Below are positions 11,516 to 20,345 of a stretch of DNA of 64,000 nt, piece after piece. The notes under the pieces are model-generated. The model saw only the letters and a list, made by a program, of their open reading frames with translations. It did not search any database and was not told the DNA's origin. This stretch comes from Gemmatimonadota bacterium. Its GTDB lineage: Bacteria; Gemmatimonadota; Gemmatimonadetes; Gemmatimonadales; Gemmatimonadaceae. Position 1 is the stretch's first letter; each line of letters starts with the position of its first letter. Location of the stretch: the NCBI GenBank assembly GCA_016714015.1, contig JADJNZ010000004.1, positions 558,001 through 622,000 on the forward strand, in the 5' to 3' direction. Position numbers and translations under genes: made by a program.

Positions 11516-12641
11516 ATGGCTGACAGCGCACACCTCACCTCCCTCCGCCACGACGAGACGCGTCTCGACGAGCTGCGGAGGTACCTTTGACCTGGGTCGC
11601 AAGCGCGAGCGCCTGAACGCCCTCGAGAGCGACATGGCGGACCCTGCCTTCTGGAATGCGCAGGAGCGGGCCCGCGAGGTGGTGCAGGAGGTGAAGCAGC
11701 TGAAGGGCTGGCTCGACCCCTTCGACAAGCTCGTCGGTCGGATCAAGAGCGCGGTCGAGCTCGTCGAGCTCCTGTCGCTCGAGCCCGATGCGGAGATGGA
11801 GGCCGAGGTCGAGCGTGAGGCGACGGCGATCCGGGATGACGTGGAGGCGTTCGAGTTGCGCTCGTTGCTCCAGGGCCGGGACGACTTCCGCGATGCGCAG
11901 CTCGAGATCAGCGCCGGGGCGGGCGGCACGGAAGCGCAGGATTGGGCGCAGATGCTGATGCGCATGTACACGCGCTGGGCCGAACGGAAGGGGTTCGGCG
12001 TCGACATCATCGACCTGTCCGAGGGCGAAGAGGCCGGCATCAAGGGGGCGGTCCTCGAGATCAAGGGCGAGTACGCGTACGGCTTCCTTCGCCCCGAATC
12101 CGGGGTACACCGCCTGGTGCGCATCTCGCCGTTCGACTCGCAGGCGCGGCGCCACACGAGCTTCGCCTCGGTCTTCGTCTATCCGGTCGTCAACGAGGAG
12201 ATCAACATCGAGATCCGCGAGGAGGACCTGCGGATCGACGTCTACCGGGCGTCGGGTGCCGGCGGCCAGCACGTCAACAAGACGAGCTCGGCGGTGCGCA
12301 TCACCCACATCCCGACCGGGATCGTCTGCGCGTCGCAGGCCGAGCGTTCGCAGTTCAAGAACAAGGCGACGGCAATGAAGCAGCTCAAGAACAAGCTCTA
12401 CCAGCGCGAGGCGGACAAGCTCGCCGCGGTGAAGGCGGCGATGGATGCGAACAAGCAGGACGTGTCGTTCGGCAGCCAGATCCGCAGCTACGTGTTCCAG
12501 CCGTACACGATGGTGAACGACCACCGGACGGAGCTGAAGCTGACGGACGTCCACAAGGTCATGGACGGGGCGATCGATCCGTTCATCCGCGAGTACCTCA
12601 AGCAGAACGGCGCGCCCGGCGCCGGCGCCCAGGGGGCGTAG
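11516..12641 (+). CDS. prfB: Peptide chain release factor 2, with programmed +1 frameshift
   Basis: Release factor that recognises UGA and UAA stop codons and triggers peptide release. The gene is in two frames: 24 codons from ATG 11516 to TGA 11588-11590, then +1 into the frame ending TAG 12639-12641. After the shift the product is about 374 residues, close to the family norm. The frameshift gives RRYL-DLGRKRERL, as in other RF2 proteins. Later landmarks are SAGAGGTEAQDWAQ, the GGQ motif (GAGGQHVNK) and SQFKNKATAMKQL. The stop-codon tripeptide SPF is visible in VRISPFDSQ. lysS follows four bases downstream; prfB-lysS is a common pair. Confidence 0.97.
11577..11591 (+). promoter_or_regulatory. 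RF2 autoregulatory frameshift site
   Basis: A Shine-Dalgarno-like GGAGG (11577-11581), three bases, then CTT TGA C. This matches the classic prfB site: low RF2 makes the ribosome pause at TGA, slip from CTT to TTT and resume at GAC, so RF2 controls its own synthesis. Confidence 0.95.
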
Positions 12642-12645
12642 GACG

Positions 12646-14169
12646 ATGAGCGACGAACTGAACTTCGTGATGCAGGCACGGCGCGAGAAGCTCGCGGCCC
12701 TCCAGGCCGCGGGGGTGGCGCCGTTCGCTTACGGCTTCGACCGGACGCACGGGTGCGGGCCGGCGAGCACCCTGCTTCCCGAGGGAGCGGAGGAGGGCCC
12801 GGCGGTGCGGATCGCCGGCCGCATCGTGGCGTGGCGCGGTCATGGCAAGACCATCTTCGCGCACCTCGCCGACGACACCGGGCGCATCCAGCTCTACTTC
12901 CGCAAGGACGCGCTGGGGGATGAGGTCTTCGCGATGCTCGCCCACTTCGACCTCGGCGACGTGATCGGCGTGCACGGACCGCTGTTCCGCACGCGCACGG
13001 GCGAGGTGACCGTGCGCGTGGACCGGGTGGAGCTCCTCGCGAAGTCGCTCCGGCCGCTCCCGTATGGCAAGGAGGAGCAGGTCGACGGACGGACCGTTCG
13101 GCACTCGGGCTTCTCCGACGGCGAACAACGATCGCGGCAGCGCTACGCGGACCTCGCGGTGCATCCGGAGGTCCGGCGTCACTTCGCGGCCCGGTCGCGG
13201 ATGACGACGGCGATCCGCCGCGCGCTCGACGAGTTGCAGTACCTCGAGGTCGAGACGCCGGTGCTTCAGCCGCTCTACGGCGGCGCGGCGGCGAAGCCGT
13301 TCACGACGCATCACAACGCGCTCGACATGCCGCTCTTCCTGCGCATCGCGGACGAGCTGTATCTCAAGCGGCTCGTGGTCGGGGGCTTCGACCGCGTCTA
13401 CGAGATCGGCCACGATTTCCGCAACGAGGGCATCGACCGGACGCACAATCCGGAGTTCACGATGCTGGAGTTCTACGAGGCGTACGCGGACTACACGGTC
13501 ATGATGGGTCGGGTGGAACAGCTGCTGATCACCGCCGCGGCGGCGGTGCGCGACGTGCTTGGCACGGAGCCGCGCACCCGCATGGATGGGAGCGAGGCGG
13601 CCCCCGTGCCGTTCTTCCAGACGCCGTTCCCGCGGATCGAATGGCTCCCTTCGCTCTCCCAGGCGCTCGGAGTGGCGGACGTCACGCAGCTCTCGGACGA
13701 CGAGCTGCGCAAGGCGGCGGAGCGGGCGGGAGTGCACGACAGCCGGAAGCTCTCGCGACCGAAGCTCATGGACGAGTTGTTCCAGTTCCATGTCGAGTCG
13801 CGGATCGAGACGCCGACGTTCGTCGTGGACTACCCGGTCGAGCTGTCGCCGCTCGCGAAGCCGCATCGGACCAAGCCCGGGCTCACCGAGCGGTTCGAGC
13901 TCTTCGCGAAGGGGAAGGAGGTCGCGAACGCCTTCTCGGAGCTCAACGACCCGCTTGACCAGCGGGCGCGGTTCGAGGCACAGGCCCGGCTGAAGGCGGC
14001 GGGCGACGAGGAGGCAACGAGCGTGGACGAAGACTATCTCCGCGCGATGGAGTACGGCATGCCGCCGATGGGCGGGGTTGGGATCGGCCTCGACCGTCTC
14101 TTCATGTACCTCACGGACACGCCGCACATCCGCGACGTGATCCTCTTCCCGCTCATGCGCCCCGAGTGA
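12646..14169 (+). CDS. lysS: Lysyl-tRNA synthetase, class II
   Basis: Charges tRNA-Lys with lysine. The 507-residue product has the N-terminal OB-fold anticodon-binding domain (about residues 60-150, with VRIAGRIVAWRGHGK) and a class II catalytic domain. Motif 2 reads FRNEGIDRTHNPEF and motif 3 GVGIGLDRLFM, followed by the typical end RDVILFPLMRPE. The ATG start follows prfB by four bases, so both are likely on one mRNA. A matching tRNA-Lys(CTT) gene is present at 2414. I see no T-box or lysine riboswitch upstream. Confidence 0.97.
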   Translation: MSDELNFVMQARREKLAALQAAGVAPFAYGFDRTHGCGPASTLLPEGAEEGPAVRIAGRIVAWRGHGKTIFAHLADDTGRIQLYFRKDALGDEVFAMLAHFDLGDVIGVHGPLFRTRTGEVTVRVDRVELLAKSLRPLPYGKEEQVDGRTVRHSGFSDGEQRSRQRYADLAVHPEVRRHFAARSRMTTAIRRALDELQYLEVETPVLQPLYGGAAAKPFTTHHNALDMPLFLRIADELYLKRLVVGGFDRVYEIGHDFRNEGIDRTHNPEFTMLEFYEAYADYTVMMGRVEQLLITAAAAVRDVLGTEPRTRMDGSEAAPVPFFQTPFPRIEWLPSLSQALGVADVTQLSDDELRKAAERAGVHDSRKLSRPKLMDELFQFHVESRIETPTFVVDYPVELSPLAKPHRTKPGLTERFELFAKGKEVANAFSELNDPLDQRARFEAQARLKAAGDEEATSVDEDYLRAMEYGMPPMGGVGIGLDRLFMYLTDTPHIRDVILFPLMRPE

Positions 14170-15425
14170 TGGCCGTCTCGCGGCTCGAGCTGTCGATCGC
14201 CTGGCGCTACCTGCGGAGTCGACGCGGGTCGCGCCTGCTGTCGTTCATCTCGGTGATCGCGGTCGCGGGCGTGGTGGTGGGAGTGAGTGCGCTCGTGGTC
14301 ATCATGGGCGTGATGAACGGTCTGCAGAACGACCTGCGCGAGAAGATCCTCGTGGGGAGCCCCGACATCCGCGTCCACACGTACGGCCCGGAGCTCCGGA
14401 TGCTGGAGTGGGAAACGGCGCTCGCGCGCGTGCGAGCCGTCCCTGGCGTCCTCGACGCCGCGCCGTTCGTGGTGCACCAGGGGCTCGCGACGAGCGGGAC
14501 CACCTACACCGAGGCGGTCACCGTCGCCGGGGTCATCCCCGGCGACTCGGGGTCGCCGCAGGTGACCACGATCCGCGACCACGCGAAGGTCGGGGACTTC
14601 TCCTTCGACACGCCCGACGGCCAGCGGCGCGGGGCGGTGCTCGGTGCGCTCCTGGCCAGCCGACTGAACGCCGTGCCCGGGCAGACGCTTCGACTCGTGA
14701 CGGCATCCGGCGGCGAGGTGAATCCGCTGCTCGGCGCGATCATCCCGCGCTTCTACGAGTTCGAGATCACCGGGATCTTCGAGACGGGGATGTTCGAGTA
14801 CGACAACGCCTACGTCTACGTCGACCTCGAGCTCGCGCGCGAGTTCGCCGGTCTCGGCGATGGGGTGACGGGGATCGAGGTGCGCACGGCGGACCGGTGG
14901 GCGGCGCCCGCCGTGGCCGCACGGATCGACTCCGCGATGGGGCCGTCGTACTGGACGCGGGACTGGCAGCAGCAGAACAGCTCGCTTTTCCGCGCGCTCA
15001 AGCTGGAGAAGCTCGGGATGTCCGTGATCCTCGGCCTCATCATCATGGTGGCCGCGTTCAACATCGTGAGCACGCTGACGATGGTCGTGCGCGACAAGAC
15101 GCGCGAGATCGGGATCCTCAAGGCGATGGGGCTCCGCGCCGAATCGGTGCGCGCGATCTTCCTGCTGCAGGGGCTCTTCATCGGTGTCCTCGGTACCGGC
15201 CTCGGTCTCGCGCTCGGCGTGACGACCGGCCTGGCGATCGAGAAGGGTCGGCTGATCTATCTCGACCCCTCGGTGTACTTCATCGACCATCTGCCGGTCC
15301 TGCTCGACGCGGGCGACATCGCGCTCATCGCGGTGCTCAGCGTCGCGGTGGCGGTGCTGGCGACGCTGCATCCCGCGGCGTCGGCGGCCAAGCTTTACCC
15401 GATCGAGGCGATCCGCAGCGAATGA
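14169..15425 (+). CDS. lolC: Lipoprotein-releasing ABC transporter permease (LolC/LolE family)
   Basis: Inner-membrane subunit of the LolCDE complex, which extracts outer-membrane lipoproteins from the inner membrane. About 418 residues. The N-terminus has the family opening LSIAWRYLRSRRGSRLLSFI and a first membrane helix (about 25-50). A large periplasmic MacB-type domain follows, then three C-terminal membrane helices of the FtsX permease domain containing TREIGILKAMG. Only one permease is present here, so it may act as a homodimer (LolF-like) or pair with a distant lolE. ATG 14169 overlaps the lysS stop; GTG 14166 is possible. Its stop overlaps lolD. Confidence 0.9.
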   Translation: MAVSRLELSIAWRYLRSRRGSRLLSFISVIAVAGVVVGVSALVVIMGVMNGLQNDLREKILVGSPDIRVHTYGPELRMLEWETALARVRAVPGVLDAAPFVVHQGLATSGTTYTEAVTVAGVIPGDSGSPQVTTIRDHAKVGDFSFDTPDGQRRGAVLGALLASRLNAVPGQTLRLVTASGGEVNPLLGAIIPRFYEFEITGIFETGMFEYDNAYVYVDLELAREFAGLGDGVTGIEVRTADRWAAPAVAARIDSAMGPSYWTRDWQQQNSSLFRALKLEKLGMSVILGLIIMVAAFNIVSTLTMVVRDKTREIGILKAMGLRAESVRAIFLLQGLFIGVLGTGLGLALGVTTGLAIEKGRLIYLDPSVYFIDHLPVLLDAGDIALIAVLSVAVAVLATLHPAASAAKLYPIEAIRSE

Positions 15426-16177
15426 CCGGCGCCCCGATCCCCCCGGCGGTGGCGGAGTCGACCGCGGCACCGGCGCTCCCACCCGTCCTCGAGGCCGTGG
15501 GCGTCGAGAAGGCCTACCGTGGCGGCGACGGCGCGCGGATCCAGGTCCTCGCGGGCGTGGACCTGACGGTCTCCCGAGGCGAGATGGTCGCGGTCGTCGG
15601 CGCGAGCGGTGCGGGGAAGAGCACCTTCCTCCACGTGCTGGGCGCGCTCGACCGGCCGGACGCGGGCGAGGTGCGTCTGGGTGGCCTGGCCACGCGGTCC
15701 GCGACCGACGAGGCCCTCGCGGAACTTCGGAACCGCACGGTGGGATTCGTCTTCCAGTTCCACCATCTCCTGAAGGAGTTCTCGGCGCTGGAGAACGTGA
15801 TGATGCCGCTGCGGATCGCGGCGATGCCGATCGACGAGGCCCGGGCGCGCGCCGAAGCATTGTTGGTGCGCGTGGGGCTCGGCGCGCGCATGCAGCACCG
15901 TCCGGCGGAGCTCTCGGGCGGCGAGCAGCAGCGCGCCGCGGTCGCGCGCGCGCTCGCGGCGCGGCCGCCACTGCTGCTGGCCGATGAGCCCTCGGGGAAC
16001 CTGGACCACCAGAACGCCGAGCGCCTGCATGACCTCTTCGCGGAGCTGACGGCGGAGATGTCGGTCGGGCTCGTGGTGGTGACGCACAATCGCTCGCTCG
16101 CGGCGCGCGCGTCGCGCGTGCTCCACCTCGAGGATGGGCGCCTCGCGCCCGCGCTCGCGTCGGCGGGGGGCGTCTGA
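15422..16177 (+). CDS. lolD: Lipoprotein-releasing ABC transporter ATP-binding protein
   Basis: ATPase partner of the upstream permease. 251 residues, with Walker A GASGAGKST (about residues 58-66), a Q-loop in FVFQFHHLLKEFSALENV, the signature LSGGEQQRAAVARAL, Walker B LLLADEPSGNLD and the switch histidine in VVVTHN. The FQFHHLL-EFSALENV wording is typical of LolD rather than of other MacB-class ATPases. ATG overlaps the permease stop (ATGA), and the stop overlaps mcsA by one base. The Pro/Ala-rich first 20 residues are longer than in E. coli LolD. Confidence 0.92.
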   Translation: MTGAPIPPAVAESTAAPALPPVLEAVGVEKAYRGGDGARIQVLAGVDLTVSRGEMVAVVGASGAGKSTFLHVLGALDRPDAGEVRLGGLATRSATDEALAELRNRTVGFVFQFHHLLKEFSALENVMMPLRIAAMPIDEARARAEALLVRVGLGARMQHRPAELSGGEQQRAAVARALAARPPLLLADEPSGNLDHQNAERLHDLFAELTAEMSVGLVVVTHNRSLAARASRVLHLEDGRLAPALASAGGV

Positions 16178-16662
16178 TGATCTGCGAGCAGTGCAAGGAG
16201 CTCGAGGCGCGGGTGCACCTCACGCAGATCGTCGAGAACGCGGTGACGCACGTGCATCTGTGCGAGCGCTGCGCGGCGGAGCGCGGGATCGAGACGGCGG
16301 CGCCGGAGCCGAAGCACCCCTTGGGGGATTTCCTGCACGCGGTCCAGCAGCAGGCGGCGCAGATGCCCGGGGATGCGGCGCGGTGCGCCTACTGCGGCAC
16401 GTCGCTGCGCGACTTCCGCGCGAGCGGGCGGCTCGGCTGCGCCCACTGCTACGGCGCCTTCGAGCAGAGCCTGCGCGAGCTGCTGCGGCGGGTGCACGGG
16501 TCGACGCGGCACCAGGGCTGGGAGTACGCCCCGCGCGATCCGGGGATCATGACGCGCGACCTCAAGCTGCAGGACCTCCGGGTCCGGCTGCAGAAGGCAG
16601 TGGCGGACGAGGCGTTCGAGGCGGCGGCGACGTTGCGGGACGAGATCCGGGGGCTCGAGTGA
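16177..16662 (+). CDS. mcsA: Protein-arginine kinase activator McsA
   Basis: A zinc-binding activator of the McsB arginine kinase. 161 residues with four CxxC pairs (CEQC, CERC, CAYC, CAHC) in the N-terminal two thirds and a UVR motif at the C-terminus (LRVRLQKAVADEAFEAAATLRDEIR), exactly the McsA layout. In Firmicutes McsA and McsB tag misfolded proteins by phosphoarginine for ClpCP and control CtsR. Here it overlaps lolD upstream and mcsB downstream (GTGA), so lolC/E-lolD-mcsA-mcsB are one transcription unit. No ctsR homologue is nearby. Confidence 0.93.
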   Translation: MICEQCKELEARVHLTQIVENAVTHVHLCERCAAERGIETAAPEPKHPLGDFLHAVQQQAAQMPGDAARCAYCGTSLRDFRASGRLGCAHCYGAFEQSLRELLRRVHGSTRHQGWEYAPRDPGIMTRDLKLQDLRVRLQKAVADEAFEAAATLRDEIRGLE

Positions 16663-17750
16663 CGCTCGACCTGAGCCTCATCCCGGATGGCGGCCTGCAC
16701 TGGCTCACCGCGTCGGGGGAGCATGCCGGGATCGTACTCTCGTCGCGGATCCGGCTCGCGCGGAACATCGCCGGCTTCGCGTTCCCGACGCGCGCGCGCG
16801 AGGGGGAGCGGTTGCGGGTCCTGCACCAGCTGCGCGATGCCGCGTCGCGGTCGGCGTCCCTGCGATCAGCGGCGCTCGTGCGCGTGGACGAGTGCACCGC
16901 GCAGGAGCGGCTGCTGCTGCACGAGCGACATCTCGTCAGCCGCGAGTTGGCCGGGCTGGACCGGCAGCAGGGGGTGATGGCGACCGGGGCCGGGGCCGTG
17001 CTGCTCACGGGCGAGGCGGGCCTGATGGTGAACGAGGAGGACCATCTGCGACTGCAGGTGTTCCGATCCGGGTTCGACATCCCCGGGGCGCTGCGCGAGG
17101 CGGAGCGGATCGATCAGGAGCTCGGTGCCGAGTTGCCCTATGCCTGGCACAAGGAGTTCGGCTTCCTGACCGCGTGCCCGACGAACACGGGAACGGGGAT
17201 GCGGGCGTCGGTGCTCATCCACCTGCCGGGGCTCGTGCTCACGCAGGAGATCGGCAAGGTGCTGCAGGGGCTGCAGCACATGGGGCTGACCTATCGCGGG
17301 CTCTACGGTGAGGGGAGCGACGTCCTCGGCAACTTCTTCCAGATCTCGAACCAGACGACGCTCGGGCGCGCCGAGGCGGATCTCGCGGACCAGCTGGTCC
17401 GAGTCGTGCGGCGCGTGATCGAGCGGGAGGAGGAGGCCCGTCGTGTCCTGTTGCGCGACGCGGGTTATATTATCGAGGACAAGTTGTGGCGGGCGTTCGG
17501 GACGCTCCGGCACGCGCGCAACCTGCCAGCGGACGAGGCGATGAACCTGCTGAGCGGGGTACGGCTGGCCGCTGGGCTGAACCTGATCCCCGGGCTCAGT
17601 GTATACACGCTCAACAAGCTCCTGATCTTCAGCCAGTCGGCGCATCTCGCCCAGGCAGAGGGGCGCGCGCTCACCGACGGCGAGGCGAACCTGGCGCGGG
17701 CCAAGTACGTGCGCACGGTGCTCGCCAACGAAGCGAAGCTGCCCGGCTGA
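16659..17750 (+). CDS. mcsB: Protein arginine kinase McsB
   Basis: A phosphagen-kinase-fold enzyme that phosphorylates protein arginines, marking them for ClpC. The 363-residue product is of normal length. Family landmarks are VLSSRIRLARNIAGFAF, the catalytic-loop region MVNEEDHLRLQ, CPTNTGTGMRASVLIHLPGL and GLYGEGSDVLGNFFQISNQTTLG. The C-terminal domain carries RLAAGLNLI and ends with repeated helices. GTG 16659 overlaps the mcsA stop and gives the expected start (TLDLSLIPDG). clpC begins 28 bases downstream. Confidence 0.95.
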   Translation: MTLDLSLIPDGGLHWLTASGEHAGIVLSSRIRLARNIAGFAFPTRAREGERLRVLHQLRDAASRSASLRSAALVRVDECTAQERLLLHERHLVSRELAGLDRQQGVMATGAGAVLLTGEAGLMVNEEDHLRLQVFRSGFDIPGALREAERIDQELGAELPYAWHKEFGFLTACPTNTGTGMRASVLIHLPGLVLTQEIGKVLQGLQHMGLTYRGLYGEGSDVLGNFFQISNQTTLGRAEADLADQLVRVVRRVIEREEEARRVLLRDAGYIIEDKLWRAFGTLRHARNLPADEAMNLLSGVRLAAGLNLIPGLSVYTLNKLLIFSQSAHLAQAEGRALTDGEANLARAKYVRTVLANEAKLPG

Positions 17751-17778
17751 CCCGCCGGGCGAGGAATCGAGGCCAGCG

Positions 17779-20271
17779 ATGAACGGGTACAACTTCACGG
17801 AGCGGGTGCGGAAGGTCCTGGCGATGGCGCGCGAGGAAGCCGCACGGCTGCATCACGAGTACGTCGGCACCGAGCACATCCTGCTCGGCCTCATCCGCGA
17901 GGGCGAGGGGGTGGCGGCCGCGGTGCTGAACAACCTCAGCGTCGACCTCGAGGAGATCCAGCAGAAGATCGAGGACACGGTGAAGAAGGGGAAGGCGGCG
18001 CAGGCCTCCGGCCCGGACCTCCCGTACACGTCGCGGGCGAAGAAGGTGCTCGAGCTCGCCATGGGCGAAGCGCGTGAGTTGAACCACTCGTACGTCGGCA
18101 CGGAGCACCTGCTGCTCGGGCTGCTGCGCGAGGAGAAGGGGATCGCCGCGCAGGTGCTGACGGAGGCGGGGGTGAACCTCGAGGCGGCGCGTGCGGAGAC
18201 GCTGCGCCTGCTCGGTACCGAGATGCCGCAGGGCGGGACGCCGGCCGCGCCCGGCACTCCGCCCGCGCCGGCGGTCGCGAAGGGCGAGAAGAAGTCCAAG
18301 ACGCCCGCGCTCGACCATTTCTGCCGTGACCTGACGACACTCGCGTCCGAGGGGCAGCTCGATCCGACGATCGGGCGCTTCAAGGAGATCGAGCGCGTGA
18401 TGGAGGTGCTCTCGCGCCGGAAGAAGAACAATCCGGTCCTCATCGGCGAGCCTGGCGTGGGCAAGACGGCGATCGTCGAGGGCCTTGCCCAGATGATCGC
18501 GAACAACACCTGCCCGGACTCGTTGCGCGACCATCGGGTGCTGTCGCTCGACATGGCGGCGGTGATCGCGGGGACCAAGTACCGCGGCCAGTTCGAGGAG
18601 CGGCTCAAGGCGGTGATGAACGAGATCGCGCAGAACAAGCAGATCATCCTCTTCATCGACGAGTTGCACACGCTGGTCGGCGCGGGCGCGGCCGAAGGCG
18701 CGATCGACGCGAGCAACATGCTCAAGCCGGCGCTTGCGCGCGGCGAACTGCAGTGCGTCGGTGCCTCGACGCTCAATGAGTACCGCAAGTACATCGAGAA
18801 GGACGGGGCGCTCGAGCGCCGCTTCCAGACGGTCGTCGTGGATCCGCCCTCGATCGACGAGACGGTGGAGATCCTGAAGGGCCTGCGCGCGAAGTACGAG
18901 GACCACCATCGCGTGACGATCCCGGACGAGACGCTCGCCATCGCGGCGAAGCTCTCCGAGCGCTACATCACCGACCGGTTCCTGCCCGACAAGGCGATCG
19001 ACGTGATCGACGAGGCGGGGGCGCGAGCGCGGCTCGCGGCACAGGTGCCGCCGCCGGAGGTGGCCGACCTCAAGACGCAGTTGGAGAAGGTGAACGCCGA
19101 GAAGGACGCGGCGGTTCGGGACCAGAACTTCGAGCGCGCGGCGGCGCTGCGCGATACGGAGCGCGAGCTCCAGGGCCAGATCCGCGCGCGCCAGGAGGAG
19201 TGGGAGCAGAAGCGGCTCTCGCTGCGCCCGGTGCTCGGGGAGGAGGAGATCGCGTTCATCGTCAGCCGCTGGACGGGGATCCCGGTGACGCGACTGCAGG
19301 AGGCGGAGACGGCGCGCCTGCTGCGGATGGAGGAGGAGCTCCACACGCAGGTGGTGGCGCAGGAGGACGCGATCAAGGCGATCGCCAAGGCGATCCGCCG
19401 CAGCCGCGCCGGGCTCAAGGACCCGCGGCGACCGATCGGCTCGTTCATCTTCTCGGGGCCCACCGGCGTCGGCAAGACCGAACTCGCTCGTGCGCTCGCG
19501 AAGTTCCTCTTCGCCGACGCCTCGGCGCTCATCCGCGTGGACATGAGCGAGTACATGGAGAAGTTCTCGGTCTCGCGGCTCATCGGCGCACCGCCGGGGT
19601 ACGTGGGTTACGAGGACTCGGGCACGCTCACCAAGGCGGTGCGCCGCAAGCCGTACAGCGTGATCCTGCTCGACGAGATCGAGAAGGCGCACCCGGATGT
19701 CTTCAACATCCTGCTCCAGGTGCTGGATGAGGGGCACCTGACCGACAACTACGGCCGCGTGATCGACTTCAAGAACACGGTCGTGATCATGACGTCGAAC
19801 GTCGGCGCCAAGGACATCACGAAGAACCGCACCCTCGGGTTCGGCAACACGCTGGACGTGACGCAGAACTTCGACCGGATCGCGGACAAGGTGAAGGAGG
19901 AGTTGCAGCACGCCTTCAACCCCGAGTTCCTGAACCGGTTGGATGATGTGATCGTGTTCCACCCGCTCGACCGCCAGCACATCGCGCAGATCGTCTCGAT
20001 CCTGCTGAAGGACGTGCAGAAGCGGCTGGGTGACGAAGAGCTGACGCTGCGGCTGACCGACCCGGCCGTGGACTTCCTGGTGAAGCACGGGTATGACGTG
20101 AGTTACGGCGCGCGGCCCCTCAAGCGGGCCATCCAGCGCTGGATCGAGGACCCCCTCTCGGAGAAGATCCTCCTCGCGGAGTTCAGCCGCGGCGATGAGA
20201 TCACGGTGGACGTCGCAGCGGACGGCGCCAAGCTCGAGTTCCGGGTCCCGGCCAGCTCCCCCAAGGCCTGA
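17779..20271 (+). CDS. clpC: ATP-dependent Clp protease ATP-binding subunit ClpC
   Basis: Hsp100 unfoldase that feeds substrates to ClpP. 830 residues. Two Clp N repeats (about 1-145, each with YVGTEHILLGL or YVGTEHLLLGL) bind adaptors and phosphoarginine. AAA1 has GEPGVGKT and LFIDELHTLVG. The middle region has the UVR-type sequence NFERAAALRDTERELQ. AAA2 has GPTGVGKTELARALA and ILLDEIEKAH. The ClpP-binding loop LGF is in NRTLGFGNT, so it is a protease partner and not a ClpB disaggregase. GAGG lies about 14 bases before the ATG. A hairpin at 20301-20326 follows the gene. Confidence 0.97.
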   Translation: MNGYNFTERVRKVLAMAREEAARLHHEYVGTEHILLGLIREGEGVAAAVLNNLSVDLEEIQQKIEDTVKKGKAAQASGPDLPYTSRAKKVLELAMGEARELNHSYVGTEHLLLGLLREEKGIAAQVLTEAGVNLEAARAETLRLLGTEMPQGGTPAAPGTPPAPAVAKGEKKSKTPALDHFCRDLTTLASEGQLDPTIGRFKEIERVMEVLSRRKKNNPVLIGEPGVGKTAIVEGLAQMIANNTCPDSLRDHRVLSLDMAAVIAGTKYRGQFEERLKAVMNEIAQNKQIILFIDELHTLVGAGAAEGAIDASNMLKPALARGELQCVGASTLNEYRKYIEKDGALERRFQTVVVDPPSIDETVEILKGLRAKYEDHHRVTIPDETLAIAAKLSERYITDRFLPDKAIDVIDEAGARARLAAQVPPPEVADLKTQLEKVNAEKDAAVRDQNFERAAALRDTERELQGQIRARQEEWEQKRLSLRPVLGEEEIAFIVSRWTGIPVTRLQEAETARLLRMEEELHTQVVAQEDAIKAIAKAIRRSRAGLKDPRRPIGSFIFSGPTGVGKTELARALAKFLFADASALIRVDMSEYMEKFSVSRLIGAPPGYVGYEDSGTLTKAVRRKPYSVILLDEIEKAHPDVFNILLQVLDEGHLTDNYGRVIDFKNTVVIMTSNVGAKDITKNRTLGFGNTLDVTQNFDRIADKVKEELQHAFNPEFLNRLDDVIVFHPLDRQHIAQIVSILLKDVQKRLGDEELTLRLTDPAVDFLVKHGYDVSYGARPLKRAIQRWIEDPLSEKILLAEFSRGDEITVDVAADGAKLEFRVPASSPKA

Positions 20272-20300
20272 GCCGCGCGTAGACCCTCCCTGCGGCCACC

Positions 20301-20326
20301 GGGGCCGGACTGAACCGTCCGGCCCC
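20301..20326 (+). terminator. Hairpin ending the clpC transcript
   Basis: A perfect 10-base-pair GC-rich stem with a six-base loop, 29 bases after the clpC stop and 20 bases before bamA. There is no T tract, so termination may be partial or Rho-assisted. Confidence 0.6.
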
Positions 20327-20333
20327 GACCGTG

Positions 20334-20339
20334 TATATT
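20334..20339 (+). promoter_or_regulatory. Possible -10 element of bamA (leaderless start)
   Basis: TATATT lies six bases before the bamA ATG (20346), so transcription would start at or next to the A of the ATG. The -35 candidate 17 bases upstream (TGAACC) is weak. No Shine-Dalgarno is present. Confidence 0.4.
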
Positions 20340-20345
20340 CCAAGG

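Noticed and set aside
14034..16223. A long antisense open frame over lolC/E and lolD
   Set aside because: Same GC shadow effect; no family motif and no start context.
17671..20343. A long open frame antisense to clpC (about 890 codons)
   Set aside because: High GC leaves few stops on the opposite strand; the translation is low-complexity Arg/Leu/Asp-rich and clpC on the plus strand is certain.
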